Assembly: GCA_963795935.1 (NCBI GenBank) | Contig: CAWCJO010000004.1 | Span: 186,001-250,000 of the forward strand | From: JAICMB01 sp963795935 | GTDB taxonomy: Bacteria > Acidobacteriota > Terriglobia > Bryobacterales > Bryobacteraceae | Reading direction: 5' to 3' | Length of the DNA: 64,000 nt | Part shown: in pieces, positions 29,827 through 39,313 of the stretch | How the letters are laid out: each line of letters starts with the position of its first letter | Numbering within the stretch: the first letter of the stretch is position 1 | Program-made: the position numbers and the translations under genes | The notes under the pieces: generated by a model | Told to the model about the DNA's origin: nothing | What the model saw: the letters and a program-made list of their open reading frames with translations, nothing else | The model's database searches: none

Positions 29827-30195
29827 ATGGAAGCTAAAGCGGAAGCGCGATACATCCGGACATCTCCTCAGAAGGCTCGGCTGGTGATCGATATGATCCG
29901 CGGGGAGCGCGCCGGACACGCCATCAATATTTTGCGGTCGGCCAACAAGCGGCTGGCGCCGACGGTCGAAAAGGTGCTGCGCTCGGCCATCGCCAATTGC
30001 GAGAACCGTTTCAGCAACGTCGACGTCGACGAGCTGTTCGTGACCGGAGCGTACGTCAACGAAGGGCCGCGAATGAAGCGCATCCGGCCGGCGCCGATGG
30101 GCCGGGCGTACCGCTATCAGCGCCGCATGGCCCACATCATCGTGAAGGTGGGGGATCGCAAGCCTGCCGAGGAAACGGCTGGGGAGAACGAATAG
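29827..30195 (+). CDS. rplV: 50S ribosomal protein L22
   Basis: L22 (122 residues) reaches into the exit tunnel; its beta-hairpin appears as GPRMKRIRPAPMGRAYRYQRR. The N-terminus YIRTSPQKARLVIDMIRGE is typical. It shares one base with the GTG start of rpsC. Intact. Confidence 0.96.
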   Translation: MEAKAEARYIRTSPQKARLVIDMIRGERAGHAINILRSANKRLAPTVEKVLRSAIANCENRFSNVDVDELFVTGAYVNEGPRMKRIRPAPMGRAYRYQRRMAHIIVKVGDRKPAEETAGENE

Positions 30196-31124
30196 TGGGT
30201 CAAAAAGTACATCCGTACGGGTTTCGGCTGGGCGTCACCAAGACGTGGCGCTCGCGCTGGTTCGCCAAGCAGGATTATCACCGGCTGTTGAAGGAAGACC
30301 TGGATTTGAAGGACCTGCTTAAGGAGCGCCTCAAAGCCGCCGGCGTCAGCTCGATTGAAGTCGACCGCCCGGGCAACAAGCTGCGGGTCACGATTCGCAC
30401 CTCGCGGCCCGGCATCATCATCGGGCGCAAAGGCGCCGAGATCGAGAAGCTGAAGCAGGATCTCGCCAAGCAGACCAAGCGCGAAGTTTTCATCGATATT
30501 CAGGAAGTGCACAAGCCCGAATTGGACGCGCAGCTTGTGGCGGAGTCGATCGCACTGCAGCTCGAAAAGCGCGTGGCGTTCCGCCGCGCCATGCGCAAGG
30601 CCGTCGATTCGGCGCTGCGGTTCGGCTGCAAGGGAATCAAGGTTCGCGTTTCGGGCCGTCTGAACGGCGCCGAAATCGCCCGCAGCGAATGGTATCTGCA
30701 AGGGCAGCTTCCGCTGCACACGCTGCGCGCGGATGTGGAATACGGCATCGCCGAAGCGTACACGACGTACGGCGTCATCGGCATCAAGTGCTGGGTTTAT
30801 AAGGGCGAAATTCTGGACGGAGCGGGGCGCCGCGACGGTCTGCGCAACGAGCCCGAGCCGCGGCGGCCGCAGCGCGATCGCCGCCCGGAGCGCCGCGACC
30901 GCGATGGCCGCCCGGAGCGCGGCGAGCGCGTACCGCCGCCCGTTCCCGTAACTTCCGATCAGCCGGCCGGCCCGGCGATCGGGCAACTGCCGGTGGAAGG
31001 CGCGCGCCCCACGACGGCCCCCATTATGCCGCCGCTCGCGCCGCCGCAGCCGTCCTGGAAGCAGGAGTTGAAACAGGAAGGCCCGGCGGCGGAAACCCCG
31101 CGCGAAGGCGAACCGGAGAAATAG
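30195..31124 (+). CDS. rpsC: 30S ribosomal protein S3 with long C-terminal extension
   Basis: S3 lines the mRNA entry channel; with 309 residues it is about 90 longer than usual. The GTG start gives MGQKVHPYGFRLGVTKTW. The KH domain (TSRPGIIIGRKGAEIEKLKQ) and the C-terminal fold up to GVIGIKCWVYKGEIL are complete. The extra tail begins with Arg/Pro/Glu repeats (RRPQRDRRPERRDRDGRPER) and ends in a Pro/Ala/Glu-rich stretch. Long charged S3 tails occur in some Acidobacteriota. Confidence 0.94.
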   Translation: MGQKVHPYGFRLGVTKTWRSRWFAKQDYHRLLKEDLDLKDLLKERLKAAGVSSIEVDRPGNKLRVTIRTSRPGIIIGRKGAEIEKLKQDLAKQTKREVFIDIQEVHKPELDAQLVAESIALQLEKRVAFRRAMRKAVDSALRFGCKGIKVRVSGRLNGAEIARSEWYLQGQLPLHTLRADVEYGIAEAYTTYGVIGIKCWVYKGEILDGAGRRDGLRNEPEPRRPQRDRRPERRDRDGRPERGERVPPPVPVTSDQPAGPAIGQLPVEGARPTTAPIMPPLAPPQPSWKQELKQEGPAAETPREGEPEK

Positions 31125-31147
31125 CGGAGCGCTAGGAGATCTGATAT

Positions 31148-31577
31148 ATGTTGATGCCGAAGAAAGTCAAATACAGAAAGCAGCAGCGCGGGCGCATGAC
31201 CGGCAAAGCCTGGCGGGGCTCCACGCTCGCCTTCGGCGATTACGGTTTGAAGGCGCTGGGGTGCGGCTGGGTGACGGACCGCCAGATCGAAGCGGCCCGT
31301 ATTGCGATGACGCGTTTCATCAAGCGCGGCGGCAAGGTTTGGATCCGGCTGTTTCCGGACAAGCCGATCACCAAGAAGCCGGCCGAAACCCGTATGGGCA
31401 AAGGAAAAGGAGCGCCCGGAACAGTGGGTGGTCGTGATCCGTCCCGGCAAGATCATGTTCGAGATGGAAGGCGTGCCGAAGGACGTCGCCACGGAGGCGA
31501 TGCGCCTGGCGGCGCAGAAGCTGTCGGTTCCGACCAAGGTCGTCTACCGCCAAAAGACGGCCGCCGCGGGCGAGTAA
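31148..31577 (+). CDS. rplP: 50S ribosomal protein L16 (one indel)
   Basis: L16 organises the A-site of the large subunit. MLMPKKVKYRKQQRGRMTGKA is typical and MGKGKGAP marks the catalytic-site loop. At 31413-31419 (GCGCCCGGAAC) one extra base shifts the frame; without it the reading continues EQWVVVIRPGKIMFEMEGV to the stop at 31577. Confidence 0.92.
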
Positions 31578-31587
31578 GGGAAGCGAG

Positions 31588-31827
31588 ATGAAAGCCGAAA
31601 AAGTTCGAGAGCTCGACAACAACGAATTGCAACAGCAGGAGCACGAAGCCCGCGACCAGATGTTTCGTCTGCGCTTCCAGTTGACCATGGGACAAACGGA
31701 CGGCCTCAAGAAGCTGCGCGTGCTGCGCAAGGACCGCGCACGCATGCTGACGGTCCTGCGCGAGCGCGAAATCAATCCGGAACTCGCGCCGGCTCCCAAA
31801 ACGGGCAAGAAGAAGAAAGGAAAGTAA
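31588..31827 (+). CDS. rpmC: 50S ribosomal protein L29
   Basis: L29 (79 residues), a two-helix protein at the tunnel exit. KVRELDNNELQQQEHEARDQMFRLRFQL is the usual first helix pair; the C-terminus is a Lys-rich tail. Intact. Confidence 0.94.
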   Translation: MKAEKVRELDNNELQQQEHEARDQMFRLRFQLTMGQTDGLKKLRVLRKDRARMLTVLREREINPELAPAPKTGKKKKGK

Positions 31828-31830
31828 GCG

Positions 31831-32122
31831 ATGGCCGGCGAACAGACAAATCAGGCGCCGATCGGCAACAAAAACGAGAAGGTCGGCGAAGTGGTTTCGG
31901 CGCGCATGCGCAAGACCATCGTGGTCGAAGTGACGCGCCGCGTTCCCCACCCCGTTTACAAGCGGATCATCAACAAGCGCAAGAAATTTTACGCCCACGA
32001 CGAAGACGGCGCGGCCAAGCTTGGGGATGTGGTCCGCATCGTCGAGTGCCGCCCCATCAGCAAGCTGAAGCGCTGGCGCCTGGGCGAAATCATTCGCAAG
32101 GCGGTGCAGGTCGGCGCGGTAG
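31831..32122 (+). CDS. rpsQ: 30S ribosomal protein S17 (stop apparently lost)
   Basis: S17 core GEVVSARMRKTIVVEVTRRV and GDVVRIVECRPISKLKRWRL is complete by about residue 85. The frame then has no stop and runs in frame through to L14. One extra base near 32116-32119 would explain this: removing it places TAG at 32120-32122 and gives a normal 96-residue S17 ending KAVQVGA. The end given here is that of the corrected reading; a true S17-L14 fusion is the alternative. Confidence 0.8.
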
Positions 32123-32190
32123 GCGCGGCGGAGCTCGAAGGCACGCAGCCGGTCGGCCGGCGCGAAATCGCCGGTGAGGAGAAAAAATCC

Positions 32191-32559
32191 ATGATCGGGA
32201 TGAGAACCATGCTCGAGGTGGCCGACAACAGCGGCGCCCGCAAGCTGCAGTGCATTCTGCCGCGCGGCGGCGACAAGGGCCTGCACGCCGGACTCGGCGA
32301 CGTCGTCACGGCCAGCGTGAAGGAAGCGGCCCCCGATTCGACCATGAAGAAGGGCAAGGTGGTGCGCTGCGTGATCGTCCGGATGCGCAAGGAGACGCGC
32401 CGCAAGGATGGCACCTACATCCGTTTCGATTCCAATGCCGCCGTTCTGGTGAACGAATTGGGCGAGCCGGTGGGAACGCGCGTGTTCGGGCCCGTGGCGC
32501 GCGAGCTGCGCGACAAGCGCTTCATGAAAATCGTCTCGCTCGCGCCGGAGGTGATCTAA
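32191..32559 (+). CDS. rplN: 50S ribosomal protein L14
   Basis: L14 (122 residues) forms intersubunit bridges and contacts. MIGMRTMLEVADNSGARKLQCI is the canonical start and a good GAGGAG binding site lies 9 bases upstream, so it is translated on its own even though the S17 frame remains open into it. The stop abuts the rplX start. Confidence 0.95.
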   Translation: MIGMRTMLEVADNSGARKLQCILPRGGDKGLHAGLGDVVTASVKEAAPDSTMKKGKVVRCVIVRMRKETRRKDGTYIRFDSNAAVLVNELGEPVGTRVFGPVARELRDKRFMKIVSLAPEVI

Positions 32560-32899
32560 ATGCCCGCGCCCAGGAAGAAACCGAAAGAGCCGGTCCGCAA
32601 TTCGCCTCAAGAAGGACGACCAGGTGAAGGTGATCGCGGGGCGCGACAAAGGCAAAACCGGCCGCGTCATCTCGATCGACCGCCAGAGCGGCAAGGTTCT
32701 GATCGAAGGCGTCGGCATGGTGAAGCGCCACACGCGTCCGAACCCGTCGCAACAGATCAAGGGCGGCATCGCCGAACGCGAGAGTCCCATCGCGGTGTCG
32801 AATGTGATGATTTTGACGTGCGGCGGGGTTCCGTCGCGCATCGGATTCAAAACGGAAGGCGAAGGCGCCTCCGGCCGCCGCATGCGCGATCGCGCGTAA
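32560..32899 (+). CDS. rplX: 50S ribosomal protein L24 (one indel)
   Basis: L24 is an assembly initiator of the large subunit. The first codons MPAPRKKPKEPVR are followed by one extra A at 32599-32600; the restored reading is IRLKKDDQVKVIAGRDKGKTGRV, the KOW motif, and then PNPSQQIKGGIAERESPI to the stop at 32899. Confidence 0.92.
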
Positions 32900-32936
32900 G
32901 ACCGGCGAACAGTTGGACAAGAGGTAGAGGGCAGCA

Positions 32937-33482
32937 ATGGCCGAAGCAAGATTACGAGAGCATTATATAAACAACGTCGTTCCCGCGCTGACCAAAGAGT
33001 TCGGGTACAAGAACGTGATGGCGGTGCCGAAGGTGGAAAAGGTCTCGATCAATATCGGGCTGGGCGAGGCCACTCAGAACCCCAAGCTGATGGATGGCGC
33101 CGTCAACGAGCTCGGCGCCATTGCCGGCCAGAAGCCGGTGATTACCAAAGCGAAGAAGTCGATCGCGGCGTTCAAGCTGCGCGAAGGCATGCCGATCGGC
33201 AGCATGGTGACGCTGCGCGGCGACCGCATGTACGAGTTTCTCGATCGCCTGATGAACGTCGCCCTGCCGCGCGTGCGCGATTTCCGCGGCGTGTCGTCGA
33301 AATCGTTCGACGGCCGCGGCAATTACACGCTGGGCATCAAGGATCAGTTGATTTTTCCCGAGATCGACTACAACAAAGTGGAAAAGGTCAAAGGGATGAA
33401 TATTTCGATCACGACAACGGCAAAAACCGACGCCGAGGGGCTGGCGCTGCTGCGGCAGCTCGGAATGCCGTTCCGTCAGTAA
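32937..33482 (+). CDS. rplE: 50S ribosomal protein L5
   Basis: L5 (181 residues) binds 5S rRNA and the P-site tRNA. PKVEKVSINIGLGEATQN, ITKAKKSIAAFKLREGMPIG and the C-terminal ISITTTAKTDAEGLALLRQLGMPF are typical. Intact. Confidence 0.97.
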   Translation: MAEARLREHYINNVVPALTKEFGYKNVMAVPKVEKVSINIGLGEATQNPKLMDGAVNELGAIAGQKPVITKAKKSIAAFKLREGMPIGSMVTLRGDRMYEFLDRLMNVALPRVRDFRGVSSKSFDGRGNYTLGIKDQLIFPEIDYNKVEKVKGMNISITTTAKTDAEGLALLRQLGMPFRQ

Positions 33483-33496
33483 GCGAAAAAGAAACC

Positions 33497-33707
33497 ATGG
33501 CAACTACCGCGAAAATTGCGAGGGATGAGAGACCGGTCGACGGAAAAGCCGTCAGCGAGGACGAAGTTCGCCTGCCGCCACCGCAACCGCTGTTTCCGCT
33601 GCGGGCGGCCGCGCGGCTATCTGCGCAAGTTCCATTTGTGCCGGATCTGTTTCCGCAAACTGGCGCTGGCCGGCGAAATTCCCGGCGTGACGAAAGCTTG
33701 CTGGTAG
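33497..33707 (+). CDS. rpsN: 30S ribosomal protein S14, zinc-binding type (one indel)
   Basis: Small-subunit head protein. The start MATTAKIARDE is followed by an unusually long N-terminal stretch; one extra base near 33555-33558 must be removed before the reading RTKFACRHRNRCFRCGRPRGY with two CxxC pairs (CFRC, CRIC), which bind zinc, continues to EIPGVTKACW and the stop at 33707. The corrected product is about 69 residues against 61 normally, so a second small error in the N-terminus is possible. Confidence 0.88.
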
Positions 33708-33733
33708 CGGCGAAAGGAGTACGGCAAGAGATT

Positions 33734-34132
33734 ATGGCCACATCCGATCCCATCGCGGACATGCTCACGCGCATCCGGAACGCGCAACTGGCGCGCCATC
33801 CGAAAGTGGACGTCCCGGCGTCGAAGTTGAAAATGGACATCGCGCGCATCCTTAAGGAAGAAGGCTTCATCACCAACTTCAAGCTGGCCGAAGACGGCGC
33901 CAAGAGGAGCATCCGCATCTATCTGAAATACACGCCCGGCAACGTGCCGCTCATCTCGCGCATCGAGCGCGTTTCGCGGCCCGGCTGCCGCGTCTATGTG
34001 GGCAGCAAAGAAGTGCCGCGCGTCCTGGGGGGTCTGGGCATCAACATTCTGACCACGCCGCGGGGCGTCATGACCGGCTCCACGGCTCGCAAAGAAAATG
34101 TAGGCGGGGAGGTGCTCTGCCAGATCTGGTAG
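33734..34132 (+). CDS. rpsH: 30S ribosomal protein S8
   Basis: S8 (132 residues) binds the central 16S domain and in enterobacteria represses the spc operon. DPIADMLTRIRNAQLARH and STARKENVGGEVLCQIW are typical ends. Intact; the ATG at 33734 is chosen over the longer shared frame with rpsN. Confidence 0.96.
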   Translation: MATSDPIADMLTRIRNAQLARHPKVDVPASKLKMDIARILKEEGFITNFKLAEDGAKRSIRIYLKYTPGNVPLISRIERVSRPGCRVYVGSKEVPRVLGGLGINILTTPRGVMTGSTARKENVGGEVLCQIW

Positions 34133-34144
34133 GGCCACTGGAAT

Positions 34145-34682
34145 ATGTCGAGAGTCGGAAAAAAACTCAATCAGCGTCCCGAAAGGCGTCAAGATCACGG
34201 TCGGCGGGGAAATGCTCGTCGAGGGACCCAAGGGCAAGCTCACCGTGCCGATTCCGCGGGGTATCGGGGTCAAACAGGAGGACGGCAACCTGGAAATCGT
34301 TCGCGATACCGACCAGTACGCCGCGCTGCACGGCTTGACGCGCGCGCTCGCCGCATCCGCCGTGCAAGGCGTATCGACCGGGTTCACGCGCGAATTGGAC
34401 ATCACCGGCGTCGGCTACCGCGCCGACGTAAAAGGCAGGGTCGCAACGTTCACGCTGGGCTATTCGCACTCGATCGAGCTGCTGCTGCCCGAGGGCGTGG
34501 ATCTGAAGGTCGACAAGCAGACGCATCTGGTCCTCAGCGGTTATGACAAGCAGCTTGTGGGACAGGTGGCGGCGAATATCCGCTCCCTGCGTCCGCCCGA
34601 TCCGTACAAGAACAAGGGCGTTCGCTACACGGGCGAAGCGCTTCGCAAGAAGGTCGGCAAGACCGGCGCGGGAGGCAAGTAA
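34145..34682 (+). CDS. rplF: 50S ribosomal protein L6 (one indel)
   Basis: L6 lies by the sarcin-ricin loop. MSRVGKK is followed after a run of seven A by one extra A at 34169-34170; the corrected reading is KKLISVPKGVKITVGGE and then MLVEGPKGKLTVPIPRGI to the family C-terminus DPYKNKGVRYTGEALRKKVGK. The stop shares one base with the rplR start. Confidence 0.92.
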
Positions 34683-35041
34683 TGTCGCGGGATTCGAAAA
34701 ACATCGTTCGCATTCGCGTTCATGAGCGCATCCGCCACAAGGTGCGCGGCACCGAGGAGCGGCCGCGCCTGGCGGTGTACCGCAGCCTGAAACATATCTA
34801 CGCGCAGATCATCGACGACCGCAAAGGCCACACCGTGGTCGGCCGCGTCGTCGGCGGAGAAGAGTCGGCGGTGAAGGGCGGGGGCAACCTCGCCGGCGCC
34901 AAGGAAATCGGCAGACTGGTCGCGCAGCGCGCCAAAGAGAAGGGCATTAAGAAGGTGGTTTTCGACCGCGGCGGTTATCTGTACCACGGCCGCGTCAAGG
35001 CGTTGGCGGATGCGGCCCGCGAAGCGGGACTGGAGTTTTAA
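34682..35041 (+). CDS. rplR: 50S ribosomal protein L18
   Basis: L18 (119 residues) brings 5S rRNA into the large subunit. RIRHKVRGTEERPRLAVYRS and FDRGGYLYHGRVKALADAAREAGLEF are typical. Intact; the last base is shared with the rpsE start. Confidence 0.96.
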   Translation: MSRDSKNIVRIRVHERIRHKVRGTEERPRLAVYRSLKHIYAQIIDDRKGHTVVGRVVGGEESAVKGGGNLAGAKEIGRLVAQRAKEKGIKKVVFDRGGYLYHGRVKALADAAREAGLEF

Positions 35042-35559
35042 TGGCGACGGCTATCCAAAAAGCGCATCGAAGCGAATAACCTGAATCTCAAAGAACAGGT
35101 GGTTTCGATCAACCGCGTGACGAAGGTGGTCAAGGGCGGCAAGAACCTGAGCTTTTCGGCTCTGGTTGTCGTGGGCGACCCCGGAGCGAAGATCGTCGGC
35201 TTCGGCACCGGCAAGGCCAAGGAAGTTCCGGCGGCGATCAAGAAGGGCATCGAGGCGGCGAAGAAGAATCTTCGCAAGATCAATGTCCTCGAAACCACTA
35301 TTCTGCATCCAGGTGCTCGGCGTTTTCGGCAGCGGCATGGTGCTGCTGAAGCCGGCTCCCGAAGGAACGGGCGTCATCGCCGGCGGCCCCGTGCGCGCCG
35401 TCATCCAAGCGGTGGGCATCCCCAATGTCCTTACGAAATCGATCGGCTCGCACAACCCGCACAACGTTGTGAAAGCGACCATCGACGCGCTCGAGCAGCT
35501 TCGCGACAAGACGCCAGGTGGCGGAGATGCGAGGATTGAATCAGGAGAAAGTCGGATAA
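35041..35559 (+). CDS. rpsE: 30S ribosomal protein S5 (three indels)
   Basis: S5 acts in decoding accuracy and mRNA unwinding. Three extra bases break it: near 35055-35061, at 35309-35310 and at 35514-35515. The joined reading is KKRIEANNLNLKEQVVSINR, VTKVVKGGKNLSFSALVVVG, then HQVLGVFGSGMVLLKPAPEG and finally VAEMRGLNQEKVG with the stop at 35559. Each segment is clearly S5. Confidence 0.9.
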
Positions 35560-35586
35560 CCGCGGCTCGCCCCGTCGGAGGGAAAA

Positions 35587-35796
35587 ATGTCTGAAGGAAC
35601 AATCAAGATCAGGCTCGTTCGCAGCCCCATCTGCACTCCGGAAAAGCACAAGGCGATCGTGCGTTCGCTCGGGCTGAAGAAGATGAATCGAGTGGTAGTG
35701 CGGCCCGATACGCCGGTCTTCCGCGGCATGGTCGCGAAAGTTCCCCACTTGCTCGAGATCGTGAAGCCCGAGATCGTGAAAAAGGACGCGAAATGA
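35587..35796 (+). CDS. rpmD: 50S ribosomal protein L30
   Basis: L30 (69 residues). IKIRLVRSPICTPEKHKAIVRSLGL and RPDTPVFRGMVAKVPHLLEI are typical. It overlaps the rplO start by four bases (ATGA). Intact. Confidence 0.95.
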   Translation: MSEGTIKIRLVRSPICTPEKHKAIVRSLGLKKMNRVVVRPDTPVFRGMVAKVPHLLEIVKPEIVKKDAK

Positions 35797-36233
35797 ACCT
35801 GAGCAATCTACGGCCCCCCAAGGGGCAAAAACACAAGAAACAGCGCGTCGGACAAGGCATGGGTTCCGGCCGCGGCAAGTATTCCGGCAGAGGCGCCAAG
35901 GGGGCTAAATCGATCTCCGGCTACAGCATGATGCGCGGATTCGAAGGCGGCCAGATGCCGCTGCACCGCCGTCTGCCGAAGCGCGGCTTCAAGAACATCT
36001 TCCGCAAGGAGTACGCCGATCGTCAACATTGGACGCTTGGCGAAGATGGAGGGCGATACGTTTCGATCCCGAGCGCCTGATAGAATTAGGGATCGTCAAA
36101 AAGATCGGCGCGGGTCTGAAGATGCTCGGCACGGGCGAAGTTGACCCGCAAGCTCACGGTTCGCGCCCACATGTTTTCCAAGTCCGCCCGGGAGAAGATC
36201 CAGAACGCCGGGGGAACGGTAGAACTGATCTAG
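35793..36233 (+). CDS. rplO: 50S ribosomal protein L15 (three indels)
   Basis: MNLSNLRPPKGQKHKKQRVG and the GSGRGKYSGRGAKGAKS glycine-rich N-terminus are intact. Extra bases near 36020, at 36061-36063 and at 36141-36142 break the rest, which reads in the joined frame as VNIGRLAKMEGDTFDPERLI, ELGIVKKIGAGLKMLG and RKLTVRAHMFSKSAREKIQN with the stop at 36233. Confidence 0.9.
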
Positions 36234-36270
36234 GAGTCGGAGCAACAAGTGGCATGCAACTAGGATTCTC

Positions 36271-37674
36271 ATGAAATTTTTCGAAGCCGTCGCAAACATT
36301 TTCCGCATTCCGGACCTGCGCAAGCGCATCCTGTTCACGCTGGGAATGCTGGCCATCTACCGGCTGGGCGGGCATATCCCCACGCCCGGCATCGACGCCA
36401 ACCAACTGCAGCGCTTTTTCGAACAGAACCAGGGCACCATCTTCGGCTTTGTCGACCTGTTCAGCGGCGGCATGCTGCGGCGGTTGACGATCTTCGCGCT
36501 CGGCATCATGCCGTATATCACGGCGTCGATCATCCTGCAGTTGTTGACGGTGGTCGTGCCCACGCTCGAGAAACTCCAGAAGGAAGGCGAGCTCGGCCGC
36601 CGCAAGATCACCCAGTGGACCCGCTATCTGACCGTCATCCTGGCGATCATGCAATCCTTCGGCATCGCGATCGCGCTTGCAGAGTTCGGGTGACGGACTT
36701 CGTCCTCAATCCCGGCATCGGTTTCACTGCTGATGACCATGCTCAGCCTGACCACCGGCACGGCCTTCATCATGTGGCTGGGCGAGCAGATCACGGAGCG
36801 CGGCATCGGCAACGGCATGTCGCTGATCATCTTCACCGGCATCGTGGTCGGGCTGCCCGAACGCCATCGACGAAATCTATAACAACGTCGTCGTCACCCA
36901 TCAATGGACGGTCGTGCACGTCATCATCATTCTGGCCGTCATGATCGCGGTGGTCGCGTTTATCGTGCTGGTCGAGCGCGGCGAGCGCCGCATCCCGGTG
37001 CAATACGCCAAACGCGTCGTGGGGCGGCGCATGATGGGCGGCCAATCCACGCACCTGCCGCTCAAGGTCAACGCCGGCGGCGTCATCCCGGTCATCTTCG
37101 CGTCCTCTCTGCTGGCCTTTCCGACGACGTTGATGTCCTGGCAGGTGGTCAAGAGCAGCCGCTTCCTGACCGCGACATGCTCGGGTCGATCGGAGGAGCG
37201 CAGCCGCTCTATTACGTTTTCTTCGTCGCGCTGATTATTTTCTTCTGCTTCTTCTACGTCTCCATCATCTTCAACCCCAATGAAGCGGCCGACAACATGC
37301 GCAAGTATGGCGGATTCATCCCGGGCATCCGTCCGGGCAAGAACACCGCCGACTACATGAACAAGATCTTGACCAAGATCACGGTCGTGGGCGGCCTGTA
37401 CCTCTCGGTGCTGTCGATCATTCCGCAGATCATGATCACCGGCATCCGGCTGCAGACGCTTCCGCTGGTCGGCAACTGGATCGATTCTTATTTCCCGCGC
37501 TGGCTGCTGGACGGCCTGGAAGTGAACTTCTATTTCGGCGGAACGTCGCTGCTGATCGTCGTCGGCGTCGCGATGGACACCATCAACCAGGTCGAGGCGC
37601 AGTTGATCATGCGCCATTACGAAGGATTCACGCCGCGCGCCGGCCGTATTCGCGGCCGTCGAAGCACGTTCTAA
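36271..37674 (+). CDS. secY: Protein translocase subunit SecY (five indels)
   Basis: The ten-helix channel of the Sec system. The first 130 residues (FTLGMLAIYRLGGHIPTPGI to IAIAL) are in one frame. Extra bases near 36677, 36694, 36725 and 36857 and one missing base near 37166 follow. The joined reading gives MLSLTTGTAFIMWLGEQITE, RGIGNGMSLIIFTGIVVGLP, the cytoplasmic loop VERGERRIPVQYAKRVVGR and the C-terminus VEAQLIMRHYEGF to 37674. Essential, so the breaks are more likely errors than real inactivation. Confidence 0.9.
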
Positions 37675-37676
37675 GT

Positions 37677-38381
37677 ATGGAAAACACCGCCGGGCCAGGT
37701 AGCCCGACGTCCAGGGGGCCGACGGCGCTGATCCTGTTCGGGGCTCCCGGCTCGGGCAAAGGAACGCAGGCGAAGCTGCTGCAGACCTGTCTCCAGGCGC
37801 CGCAAATCTCGACCGGCGACATGCTGCGCGAGCACATCGAGGCGGGCGACGAACTGGGCCGTCAGGTGGACGCCGTCATGCACGCGGGCATGCTGGTTCC
37901 GGACGCATTTGGTGAACCGGCTGGTGGAACTCCGCATTCAGACAGCCGGATCCGCGAACGGGCTTCATCCTCGATGGATATCCCCGCACGCTGCAGCAGG
38001 CCGAGCGAACTGGCAGGATGTTGAAGCCCGGCGGAGTGACCGCCAGTGGTGATCCACTTGAAAGTGGATTATAATGATAATTATCAGGCGTCTGAGCGGG
38101 CCGCCGTCAGTGTCCCCTGTGCGGGACGTTGTATAATCTGAGCACCAAACCTCCTAAAATCGATACTCTCTGCGATATGGACGGAGCCCGGCTGATCACG
38201 CGTCCGGACGATAGCGAGGCGGTGATCCGGCAGCGGTTGGAGGAATACGAATTTCAAACCAGGCCCTTGCTCGAATTTTTCAGACGCTGCGGAGTATCCG
38301 TATCACGAGGTGAGCGGAACCGGCGGACCTCCACAGGCGATCGCGAAGCAGATCTGCGGTCTTGTCGCTCCGAATCGATGA
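37677..38381 (+). CDS. adk: Adenylate kinase (six indels)
   Basis: Converts AMP plus ATP to two ADP. ALILFGAPGSGKGTQAKLLQ is the P-loop and QISTGDMLREHI the AMP-binding region. Extra bases occur near 37909, 37942, 38045, 38079, 38101 and 38296. Joined, the protein continues DALVNRLVELRIQQPD, FILDGYPRTLQQAERTG, VVIHLKVDYNDIIRRLSGRR, a zinc-type lid CPLCGTLYNLSTKPPK, and ends AIAKQICGLVAPNR. The stop overlaps the map start (ATGA). The densest cluster of breaks in the window. Confidence 0.88.
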
Positions 38382-39173
38382 TCGTTCGCAAGAGCGCCGC
38401 TGAACTGGAGAGAATGCGCCGCAGCGGTTTGCTGGTACATGAACATACTGCAGCGGCTCGGCGCAATGGTTCAGGAAGGGATCACGACCCAGGAACTGGA
38501 GGTCGCGGCGGAAAAGATGATGAAGGATGCGGGCGCCAAGCCGGCCTTCAAGGGATATTACACGCAGGCGGCGGGGACGAAATATCCCTTCGTGCTGTGT
38601 ACTTCCGTGAACGAAGAGATCGTCCATGGAATGCCGTCGCCGAAACGGAAGCTGAAGAGGGGCGACATCGTTTCGCTCGATACGGGCGTGCAGTTGAACG
38701 GATATTTTGGCGATTCCGCCATCACCGTCCCGGTCGGGGAGGTGAGCGAGCCCGTCAAACGGTTGTTGCAAGTGACCCGCGAGTCGCTCGAAATGGCGAT
38801 CGAGCAGGCGCGGGCCGGCAATCGGCTTTTCGATATTTGCGGCGCGCGTTGAAAAACACGTGACCGGGAACGGGTTTTCGGTGGTCCGGGAAATGGTGGG
38901 CCACGGGATTGGGACCAGTCTGCATGAAGAGCCGCAGATTCCCAATTATGTCGATCGCCGCAACGAAAATCCGCGTTTGCGGGAGGGCATGGTCCTGGCC
39001 ATCGAGCCGATGGTCAATCTGGGCAAGCCCGGACATGAAGGTGAGAGCCGGATAGGTGGACCGCGGTGACGAAGGACGGCTCGTATTCGGCCCATTTCGA
39101 GCACTGCGTGGCCGATAACGGATAACGGTCCGTGGGTTTTAACGCGGCCGGTAGAGCCGCGACCGGGGATTGA
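38378..39173 (+). CDS. map: Methionine aminopeptidase type I (five indels)
   Basis: Removes the initiator Met from new proteins. MIVRKSAAELERMRRSGLLV opens it; extra bases lie near 38437, 38846, 39040, 39050 and 39114. Joined segments show all metal ligands: SLDTGVQLNGYFGDSAITV with two Asp, MVGHGIGTSLHEEP with His, VLAIEPMVNLG with Glu and SAHFEHCVA with the last Glu. The exact 3' end is uncertain because the joined frame has no stop before rpmJ; 39173 marks an out-of-frame TGA near the usual length. Confidence 0.85.
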
Positions 39174-39190
39174 TGAAAGAGGAAATTTCG

Positions 39191-39304
39191 ATGAAAGTTC
39201 GAGCGTCGGTCAAGAAAATGTGCGATAAGTGCAAGGTCATCCACCGCGAAGGCGTGGTGCGCGTGATCTGCACAAACCCCAAACACAAGCAGCGGCAAGG
39301 ATAA
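39191..39304 (+). CDS. rpmJ: 50S ribosomal protein L36
   Basis: A 37-residue protein, MKVRASVKKMCDKCKVIHRE followed by GVVRVICTNPKHKQRQG. The Cys/Cys/Cys/His zinc ligands are present (C-type L36). A GAGG binding site precedes it. It follows map directly; infA, usual between them, is absent. Confidence 0.95.
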   Translation: MKVRASVKKMCDKCKVIHREGVVRVICTNPKHKQRQG

Positions 39305-39313
39305 GGAAACAGC

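Noticed and set aside
38086..38124. TATAAT boxes at about 38068 and 38119 as promoters
   Set aside because: They fall inside the adk coding sequence and match its codons for DYN and LYN; likely chance.
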